Shown here: positions 8,256 through 14,792 of the stretch, one piece after another | Numbering within the stretch: the stretch's first letter is position 1 | Layout: each line of letters opens with the position of its first letter | Origin: Rhizobium sp. BK251 | Lineage (GTDB): Bacteria; Pseudomonadota; Alphaproteobacteria; Rhizobiales; Rhizobiaceae | Assembly (NCBI RefSeq): GCF_004345245.1 | Contig: NZ_SLUQ01000014.1 | Location: 62,001-126,000, forward strand | Direction of reading: 5' to 3' | DNA length: 64,000 nucleotides | The notes under the pieces: generated by a model | Database searches by the model: none | Seen by the model: only the letters and a program-made list of their open reading frames with translations | What the model was told of the DNA's origin: nothing | Position numbers and translations under genes: made by a program

Positions 8256-9610
8256 GCGACCACTCCGTTCTTTTCGGCGGACAGCGCGTCGCGCATCACC
8301 CTCACCCAGTATTCGTGCTGGCGGACGAACAGGCCTTCGTCCTCGCTGCGCTCGCCGGACAGCAGCGGCTCGATGCCCATTCGCCTCGCGTTTTCGTCCG
8401 GGCCGTCGATCCAGAGCGGCGCGCCCCGCGACAGGTCGTTCCACAGCGCGGCGGTACCCGCATAGCCGGCCTGGCAGGCACGGAATTCCTCCAGGTCGTC
8501 GGCCGTTCCCATGCCGGACACGTTGAAGAAATCTTCATACTGGCGAATGCGCAGTGCGCGGTCCTCGGCGCTTTCGCCTTTCGGGGCAAAGCAGAAGATG
8601 TTGATCTCCGTCTTGTCGACGCTGATGGGACGGGTCACGCGGATCTGCGTGCTGAACTGGTCCATCAGGAAGACATTCGGATAGAGGCAGAGATTGCGGG
8701 TCTGGTTGACGATGAAATCCGCCTTGTCCTGGCCGACGCGTGCCCTGATCTCGTCCCGGCGGTGGTACACCGGGCGAACCTCCGGGTTGACGGTATTGGT
8801 CCACAGCAGGATGTGGCCGTTTTCGAAACCGTAGACGCCCGCAACCGACCGGCTCCAGCTGTTTGCATCGACCGCCTTCGTGCCCTCCTCGTTGCGTCGC
8901 CCCATCGTCGCGGCGTAGTTCCAGTGCACGGAGCTGACGTGGTAGCCGTCGCAGCCGTTTTCCATCTGCAGCTTCCAGTTGCCGTCATAGATGTAGGACG
9001 AGTTGCCGCGCAGCACTTCCAGCCCGTCCGGCGCCTGGTCGACGATCTGGTCGATGATAACTTTCGTCTCGCCGAGATATTCTTTCAGCGCCGGCACGTC
9101 CTCCTTGAGGCTGCCGAACAGGAAGCCCCGGTAGCTTTCGAAGCGCGGAACGCGCTTCAGGTCGTGCGAGCCGTTCTGCGCGAACTGTTCAGGATACTGA
9201 GTGGTCTTCTCGTCCTTGACCTTGAGCAGCTTGCCGGTGTTGGAAAAGGTCCAGCCGTGGAAGGGACAGGTGAAGCTGCCCTTGTTGCCGTGCTTGCGCC
9301 GGCACAGCATGGCACCGCGGTGTGCGCAGGCATTGATAACGGCGTGCAGTTCGCCGTTCTTGTCGCGCGTCACGACCACCGGCTGGCGGCCGATATAGGT
9401 CGTATAGTAGTCGTTGTTCGCGGGAATCTGGCTCTCATGAGCGAGATAGACCCAGTTGCTTTCGAAGATGTGCTTCATCTCCAGCTCGAACAGGTCTTCG
9501 TTGGTGAAGATGTCGCGGCGGCAGCGGAATGTGCCGGCTTCCTTGTCGTCCTGCACGGCGGTGGCGAGCAGGTAGTCGAGGTCCCGGGCTTTGTCGATAA
9601 TCGCAGACAT
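8252..9610 (-). CDS. benA: Benzoate 1,2-dioxygenase, large (alpha) subunit
   Basis: The 452-residue catalytic subunit that dihydroxylates benzoate with O2. The Rieske [2Fe-2S] motif is complete: CAHRGAMLC, then CPFHGW about 17 residues on. The mononuclear iron site is visible as DGYHVSSVHW, with a later Asp in the C-terminal half. Length and order match BenA/XylX. GGGAGGATAGGTC precedes the ATG. It lies 110 bases after catA in the same direction. Confidence 0.96.
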   Translation of the reverse strand: MSAIIDKARDLDYLLATAVQDDKEAGTFRCRRDIFTNEDLFELEMKHIFESNWVYLAHESQIPANNDYYTTYIGRQPVVVTRDKNGELHAVINACAHRGAMLCRRKHGNKGSFTCPFHGWTFSNTGKLLKVKDEKTTQYPEQFAQNGSHDLKRVPRFESYRGFLFGSLKEDVPALKEYLGETKVIIDQIVDQAPDGLEVLRGNSSYIYDGNWKLQMENGCDGYHVSSVHWNYAATMGRRNEEGTKAVDANSWSRSVAGVYGFENGHILLWTNTVNPEVRPVYHRRDEIRARVGQDKADFIVNQTRNLCLYPNVFLMDQFSTQIRVTRPISVDKTEINIFCFAPKGESAEDRALRIRQYEDFFNVSGMGTADDLEEFRACQAGYAGTAALWNDLSRGAPLWIDGPDENARRMGIEPLLSGERSEDEGLFVRQHEYWVRVMRDALSAEKNGVVA

Positions 9611-9720
9611 GACCTATCCTCCCGCAAAGAGCGCGCTGTGACGGGCGCAGCCTTGCAACAATGTCTAGAATGACGATGGTTTCGGGGTTGGCGGCCCATC
9701 CCGGCCGCCGGTTCAGCCGC

Positions 9721-10659
9721 CTAGGCGGCTGCGCGCTTGCGCTGCTCGTTGATCTGGTTGTCCACGCCATCCACCAGGGCCGTCAGGTGAATGTTGAACT
9801 CGATCTCCGCAAACGGACCACTGAGGCCGTTGGCCTTGATGCTGGCCTCGTCGGTCCGCTCGATGAGGGCCGGAACCAGGCCGTCGCGGGTGGCGTATGC
9901 GAAATCGTCGTTGACCAGCGGGTCACCTTCGATGTTGATCTGCGTCGTCAGCTTGCGATGGCCGTCGGCACCGATGAAGAAGTGGATATGTGCCGGACGC
10001 TGGCCATGGCGGCCAAGCGCTGAAAGCAGCTGTTCGGTGGGACTGCCAGGCGGCACGCCGTAGCCGTTGGGCACGATGCTCCGGAACTTGTAACAGCCCT
10101 TCTCGTCAGCAACGATCGTGCGACGCATGTTGAAAGGCGCCTGCTTTCCGGTCGGGTCGAAATGCGAATAGAACCCGCGTGTATCGCAGTGCCATACTTC
10201 GACGGTGGCGCCCGGCAACGGCTTGCCGTCTCCGCCATAGACGATGCCATGCATGATCAGGGTGTGACCGTTGGTATCGGTACCGTCGTCGAGACGGGCA
10301 AAACCCTGCGACACGGGCGCACCTGCCACATAGAGCGGGCCTTCGATGGTGCGCGGGGTCGGGTTTTCGATGCCGAGCGCCTCATCGACGGCGTCGAGGC
10401 GCTCGTCCAGGAAATGGTCGAGGCCCAGACCGGGTGAGATCAGGCCGGCCTGACCTGCTGCGCCGATCTCGTTGAGCCACGCGATGCCGGTCCAGTATTC
10501 GTCGGGGGTGATGTCGAGATCGTCGATGGCCTTGAATAGGTCGGACATGATCCGATGGACGATCTGCTTTACCCGCGGATTGCCGCCGTCGTTGTGAAGG
10601 CCGCTCAGGACCTTGAGAAAGTCCTGGATGTCGGGCCTGTCGAAAATCCTCACGTTCAT
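9721..10659 (-). CDS. catA: Catechol 1,2-dioxygenase
   Basis: An intradiol ring-cleaving enzyme of 312 residues converting catechol to cis,cis-muconate. An N-terminal helical dimerisation domain (about 1-100) is followed by the beta-sandwich with the iron ligands: LYVAGAP (Tyr), the YSHFDPTG Tyr, and two His, one in RPAHIHFFI. The ATG at 10659 has AGAGGAGGAAG upstream; the longer frame upstream lacks a binding site. It sits between catC (72 bases) and benA (110 bases), so ring hydroxylation and cleavage are on one transcript. Confidence 0.95.
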   Translation of the reverse strand: MNVRIFDRPDIQDFLKVLSGLHNDGGNPRVKQIVHRIMSDLFKAIDDLDITPDEYWTGIAWLNEIGAAGQAGLISPGLGLDHFLDERLDAVDEALGIENPTPRTIEGPLYVAGAPVSQGFARLDDGTDTNGHTLIMHGIVYGGDGKPLPGATVEVWHCDTRGFYSHFDPTGKQAPFNMRRTIVADEKGCYKFRSIVPNGYGVPPGSPTEQLLSALGRHGQRPAHIHFFIGADGHRKLTTQINIEGDPLVNDDFAYATRDGLVPALIERTDEASIKANGLSGPFAEIEFNIHLTALVDGVDNQINEQRKRAAA

Positions 10660-10731
10660 TTCTTCCTCCTCTTGGATTGCTTTGAAAACCGACGCGGTTC
10701 CCGTCCTCCGGGGAGCACCGCCAATCACGAT

Positions 10732-11022
10732 CTAGGTATCGTCCTCGCGGATCGCTGACGGATGCCGCAGCATCGGGGTCACCTCGATCGCCATGAATTT
10801 GAACAGCGGCAGCCCCGACAGGATCTCGTGCAGTTCCGCATTGTCCTTCACGTCGAAAACGCTGTAGTTCGCGTAGTGACCGGCGATGCGCCAGATGTGC
10901 CGCCACTTGCCGCTGCGCTGCAGTTCCTGCGAATAGTGCTTTTCCCGGGCGATGATATCGGCCGCCTCAGCCGCCGGCAGGTCGTGTGGAAGGTTCACGC
11001 TCATCCGTACATGAAACAGCAT
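10732..11022 (-). CDS. catC: Muconolactone delta-isomerase
   Basis: A 96-residue protein of the usual length and start (MLFHVRMSVNLPHDLPA). It isomerises muconolactone to 3-oxoadipate enol-lactone in the cytoplasm. The family motif YSVFDVKDNAELHEIL and the C-terminal TPMLRHPSAI are present. It begins three bases after the catB stop with AAGGAGG upstream, so the two genes are co-translated. Confidence 0.95.
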   Translation of the reverse strand: MLFHVRMSVNLPHDLPAAEAADIIAREKHYSQELQRSGKWRHIWRIAGHYANYSVFDVKDNAELHEILSGLPLFKFMAIEVTPMLRHPSAIREDDT

Positions 11023-11024
11023 GG

Positions 11025-12215
11025 TCAGCCTCCTTGCCCGGCAACGCTGATTGTCTTGCGCAGTCCGTCGCGCGTGAAGAAGGCCACGCGTTCCTCGTCC
11101 AGCTCGATACCGAGACCGGAGCCAGCGGGAACCGTCAGTTCGAACTCGCTGTAGTCCAGGGGCGTCGCAAGGATTTCCTCTGCCAGAAGCAACGGACCGA
11201 AGAGTTCGGTGCCCCATTGCAGGTTGACGAACGTGGAGAACACCTGCGCGGATGCAACTGTGCCAAATACCCCTTCGAGCATCGTGCCGCCGTAGAGGCC
11301 GATGCCGGCCGCATCAGCGATGGCCGCAACACGCTGGGCATTGAAGAGCCCCCCGCTTTGTTCGATCTTGACGGCAAACACGTCCGCCCCGCTGGCCTTG
11401 GCGATCTCGAAGGCGGTTTCGGGTCCCTGCAGTGATTCATCTGCCATCAACGCAATAGGGAAACGACGCACGAGCCGCGCCAGCGCCGCAGCCGAGGCGA
11501 CAGGCTGCTCCACCAGTTCGCAGCCTGCGTCGGCCAAGGCGGCCATTGCATAGGCGGCCTCTATTTCACTCCATGCCATGTTGACGTCCACGCGCACCGA
11601 GCCGCGTTCGCCCAGCGCCCGCTTGATCGCTGCTACATGGGCGATGTCCTCAAGCAGGTCCCTTGCGCCAATCTTCAGCTTGAAGATCCTGTGCCGGCGC
11701 AGGTCGAGCATCTTCTCTGCCTCGGCGATATCCTTTGCCGTATCGCCTGACGCAAGCGTCCATGCGACTGGCAGGCGGCTGCGCAGACGGCCTCCGAGCA
11801 GTTCACTGACAGGCAGGCCGAGCCTTCTGCCGTGGGCATCGAGCAACGCGGTTTCCACCGCGCACTTGGCGAAACGGTTCTCCCTGATCATCTTGCCGAT
11901 GCGAGCCATCAGCGCCTGTACGCGCGTCGCATCCTGGCCCACCATCACCGGACTGAAATAGGTATCGATGGCGAGCTTCATGCCCTCAGGGCTTTCGCCA
12001 CCATAGGCTAGTCCGCCGATCGTCGTCCCCTCGCCGATCCCGACGACGCCATCGCTGCAATGGATCTTGACCAGCATCAGCGTCTGGCCGTTCATCGTCG
12101 CGACGGACAGCTTGTGCGGACGGATGGTCGGCAGATCGACGAGCAGGGTCTCGACCCGCTCGACGACGGGGAAAGGAGCTGCTGTTGGGGCGACTGTCTT
12201 GAAGGTTTTGCTCAT
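11025..12215 (-). CDS. catB: Muconate cycloisomerase
   Basis: A 396-residue enolase-superfamily enzyme that lactonises cis,cis-muconate to muconolactone. The N-terminal capping domain carries DLPTIRPHKLS. The barrel carries the KLKIG base, the metal ligand in DVNMAWS, and the second ligand in ADESLQGP. ATG at 12215 is chosen because CatB proteins begin a few residues before VERVETLLVDLPT. An in-frame ATG at 12257 would add 14 residues, and it lies almost on top of a TATAAT hexamer. It is the first gene of the eight-gene operon and reads away from catR. Confidence 0.93.
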   Translation of the reverse strand: MSKTFKTVAPTAAPFPVVERVETLLVDLPTIRPHKLSVATMNGQTLMLVKIHCSDGVVGIGEGTTIGGLAYGGESPEGMKLAIDTYFSPVMVGQDATRVQALMARIGKMIRENRFAKCAVETALLDAHGRRLGLPVSELLGGRLRSRLPVAWTLASGDTAKDIAEAEKMLDLRRHRIFKLKIGARDLLEDIAHVAAIKRALGERGSVRVDVNMAWSEIEAAYAMAALADAGCELVEQPVASAAALARLVRRFPIALMADESLQGPETAFEIAKASGADVFAVKIEQSGGLFNAQRVAAIADAAGIGLYGGTMLEGVFGTVASAQVFSTFVNLQWGTELFGPLLLAEEILATPLDYSEFELTVPAGSGLGIELDEERVAFFTRDGLRKTISVAGQGG

Positions 12216-12271
12216 GGTTGAAGTCTGCGACGAGAAGAACGGCGCGTCCAACATCATTTGCGTCTGCTATT

Positions 12272-12286
12272 ATACCTTTATGGTAT
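12272..12286. promoter_or_regulatory. LysR-type operator ATAC-N7-GTAT in the catB/catR intergenic region
   Basis: A perfect ATAC-CTTTATG-GTAT palindrome lies between catB and the divergent catR. ATAC-N7-GTAT is the recognition sequence described for CatM/BenM and CatR-type LysR regulators. On the leftward strand it overlaps a TATAAT hexamer (12269-12274). No second copy (activation site) is visible nearby. It is probably the muconate-responsive control point of the operon, but the exact promoter position is not resolved. Confidence 0.7.
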
Positions 12287-12378
12287 CAAGACGAGAAAAA
12301 TGCTAAGCTGGCGCCACTTACCGCGCCGCAACATATCGTCAGCGATGTGGATTTAGACATTCGGGCCGAGGATATTCG

Positions 12379-13317
12379 ATGGACCTGCGCCAGCTTCGTT
12401 ATTTCGTGGCCGTTGCTCGCGAACGGAATTTTACGCGTGCGGCGCAGATGCTGCATATCGCCCAACCGCCTCTCAGCCGGCAGATCCAACTGCTCGAAGA
12501 AGAACTGGGAGTACCTCTCGTCATTCGCAAGACGCGCCCGGTCCGGCTGACGGAGGCGGGACGGCTGTTTTACGAACAGGCATTGCAGGTCCTTGGCCGG
12601 GTCGAGCAGATGCAGGCGGCAACACGCCGCGTCGGCCTCAATCAGAACAGTGTCCTATCCATCGGTTTCGTGGCATCGACCTTGTATGGCGGACTGCCGT
12701 CATTGGTGCGAAAGCTGCGTCAGCACGCGCCCGAGCTGGACATCCAGTTGCTGGAGATGGTGTCCGTGCAGCAGGTCCCCGCACTCAAGGAAGGTCGCAT
12801 CGACATCGGCTTCGGCCGCCTGCGCCACAGCGATCCGAACGTGGTCGGGATCGTCTTGCGCGAGGAACGTCTCGTCGCGGCGGTCCCAAAAGGCACGCCG
12901 CTGGCGCAAGATCCCTCGCCGCTGCCGGTCGCCGCGCTTGCCGGCCAGAAGGTCATCGTCTACCCAAAGGAACCACGGCCCAGCTATGCAGACCATGTGC
13001 TGAGCCTGCTGCACCGCCGCGACGCGCGCCCGGCCGAAGTTCAGGAAGTGCGTGAAATCCAGACCGCCCTGGGGCTCGTTGCCGCCGAGGCGGGCGTATG
13101 CATCATCCCTGCTTCTGCACGTCAGATGCGGTCGGACGTGCACTACCGGCTGCTCGAGGGGGAGGATGCGACATCTCCGGTCATCCTCAATCACCGGGTC
13201 GGCGACAACTCGCGCTATATCGACCTAGTCAAACAGCTCATTCAGGAAATGTATGTGGAGGACCCGCCCTGGCTGGACCTGCAGCACAATCTGCTGCCTC
13301 ACCCCGTCGAGCGGTAA
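12379..13317 (+). CDS. catR: LysR-family regulator of the ben/cat operon
   Basis: A 312-residue LysR regulator. The N-terminal winged helix-turn-helix (MDLRQLRYFVAVARERNFTR onwards, with AQPPLSRQIQLLEEELG) is followed by a periplasmic-binding-protein-like effector domain (about 90-300). It resembles the CatR/CatM/BenM group: divergent from catB, with a matching ATAC-N7-GTAT site in between. The expected effector is cis,cis-muconate (BenM also uses benzoate). GAGGA precedes the ATG. Assignment as the operon regulator rests on position and site, not on specific residues. Confidence 0.85.
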   Translation: MDLRQLRYFVAVARERNFTRAAQMLHIAQPPLSRQIQLLEEELGVPLVIRKTRPVRLTEAGRLFYEQALQVLGRVEQMQAATRRVGLNQNSVLSIGFVASTLYGGLPSLVRKLRQHAPELDIQLLEMVSVQQVPALKEGRIDIGFGRLRHSDPNVVGIVLREERLVAAVPKGTPLAQDPSPLPVAALAGQKVIVYPKEPRPSYADHVLSLLHRRDARPAEVQEVREIQTALGLVAAEAGVCIIPASARQMRSDVHYRLLEGEDATSPVILNHRVGDNSRYIDLVKQLIQEMYVEDPPWLDLQHNLLPHPVER

Positions 13318-13341
13318 CCGGACCTGCTGCCTGAAATGCCT

Positions 13342-13383
13342 GTCCGCGAGCGGCGCCTCTTTCGAAGGTTCCGCTCACGGGAC
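13342..13383 (+). terminator. Imperfect hairpin between convergent catR and the secretion locus
   Basis: GAGCGG/CCGCTC with an outer GTCC/GGAC forms a stem interrupted by two mismatches, 25 bases after the catR stop. It has no T-run. It could serve as a terminator between the convergent genes. Confidence 0.3.
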
Positions 13384-13415
13384 AAAGGCGCTTCTCTTCC
13401 TGCCCTGTCTCTCAA

Positions 13416-14756
13416 TCACTCCTCACGGAACGCACGGTTGAACTGATCCGTCAGAGGCTTGGAGAGAAACGAGATCGCGGTTCGCTCCTGGGTCGAAACG
13501 AACACCTCCACCGGCATGCCGGGAACGAGCTTGTTGTTTCCAAGTCGTGCCAGCTCCTCCGAGGGAACGACGACGTCGGCCAGATAGTAGATCTGCCCGG
13601 TCGCCGGGTCGCTGCTGGTCGCGGCGGAAACATAGGCGACACTGCCGTGGAGCTCAGGCGTGGCACGCTGGTTGAACGCGGAGAAGCGCAATTTTGCGGG
13701 CTGACCCAGGAATATCTGATCGATATCGGTCGGCGACAGCTTGGCTTCTATCTTCAATGCCGCATCGGCAGGCACAAGGGTCACAAGCTTCTCCGCGGGC
13801 GTGATGACGCCGCCGATCGTATGGATCGAGAGTTCGTTGACCGTGCCGGAGAGCGGCGCGCGGATGTCGGTCCTGGCCAGGCGGTCCTCGATGGCGAAGC
13901 GGCGCTCCTTCAGCTCCGATATCTTCGGCTCGATGGTACTGAGTTCGCGCTGAGCCTCCGTGCGAGCGGTCTCGTCGATAGCGATGATCTGCAGCTGTAT
14001 TTCACTCATCCGCGCGCGGGCGCGGGCAATGTTCGCCTGCACCTCGCCGCTCTCTCCCTCGAGCTTGGCCATCTCGCGATCGATGACGTATTTGCGCGAA
14101 GTATCGATCAGTCGCTTGTCCGTCAGCCCCTTGATCTTGCCGTGCTCGGCTTTCACCAGGGCGATCTCGTCCGCTTTCGATGCGTGCTGGGCCTCGAGCC
14201 CCTTGATCTCTTCGCCCAGCTGCGAGATTCCGAGTTCCAGCTGCTGCTTCTGGCTGTCGCTGTTCTTGCGGTTGCCCTCGAAGAGCCGGTTCTCGCCGAA
14301 CCACAGATGCGGAAATTCGTCGAGCTTCGCCCTGAGCTCCGGCGTGAGCTCAATCCTGCCGAGGTTGTCGCGCTCCGCCATCAGCCGCGCCTGCCGCGCC
14401 ATCAGTTCGATGAGCTGCGTGCGCACGATCGAAAGCTCGGCACGGGTCTGCGCGTCGTCAAGCCTGAGGAGGATCTGGCCCTTCGTGACGAAGTCCCCTT
14501 CCCTCACGGCAATCTCGCTGACGATGCCGCCGTCGCGGTGCTGTATCGACTTCAGGTTCTGGTCGACCTTGACCACGCCGGACGCAATGATCGCGCCGGT
14601 GAGTTGCGTGGTCGCCGCCCAGCCGCCCGCGCCGGCAAAGAGGAGAAGGCCGAGGGTTACGCCCGCGAAAACGCGCCTCGCGACCGGAAACGCGCTGTCC
14701 GTCTCGTCATCCGAGGGGTGCTGCATGCCGGTCTTTCGGTTACTGCTGTCGAACAT
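13416..14756 (-). CDS. HlyD-family membrane fusion protein of type I secretion (PrsE-like)
   Basis: A periplasmic adaptor that joins the ABC exporter to an outer-membrane TolC channel. It has a short cytoplasmic N-terminus, one membrane segment (about residues 25-45, VTLGLLLFAGAGGWAATTQ) and a lipoyl half (IQHRDGGIVSEIAVREGDFV). A long coiled-coil hairpin (about 105-270) follows, then a beta-barrel with the second lipoyl half, VRIDIRAPLSGTV-like (RTDIRAPLSGTVNELSIHT). ATG at 14756 has GGAGTG at good spacing; ATG at 14774 would add six residues. It follows the RTX gene by 36 bases. No TolC gene is in the window. Confidence 0.9.
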   Translation of the reverse strand: MFDSSNRKTGMQHPSDDETDSAFPVARRVFAGVTLGLLLFAGAGGWAATTQLTGAIIASGVVKVDQNLKSIQHRDGGIVSEIAVREGDFVTKGQILLRLDDAQTRAELSIVRTQLIELMARQARLMAERDNLGRIELTPELRAKLDEFPHLWFGENRLFEGNRKNSDSQKQQLELGISQLGEEIKGLEAQHASKADEIALVKAEHGKIKGLTDKRLIDTSRKYVIDREMAKLEGESGEVQANIARARARMSEIQLQIIAIDETARTEAQRELSTIEPKISELKERRFAIEDRLARTDIRAPLSGTVNELSIHTIGGVITPAEKLVTLVPADAALKIEAKLSPTDIDQIFLGQPAKLRFSAFNQRATPELHGSVAYVSAATSSDPATGQIYYLADVVVPSEELARLGNNKLVPGMPVEVFVSTQERTAISFLSKPLTDQFNRAFREE

Positions 14757-14792
14757 GTCTTCACTCCATCCCATGCAATTGCACTGTTTCGC

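Noticed and set aside
8132..9673. 513-codon plus-strand frame opposite benA
   Set aside because: benA and benB on the minus strand are unmistakable, with Rieske and iron motifs. The plus frame has no recognisable domain and arises from high G+C third positions.
11025..12257. Longer CatB from ATG 12257
   Set aside because: It would begin only a few bases after the TATAAT hexamer, and the added residues are not found at the start of typical CatB proteins. It is kept only as an alternative.
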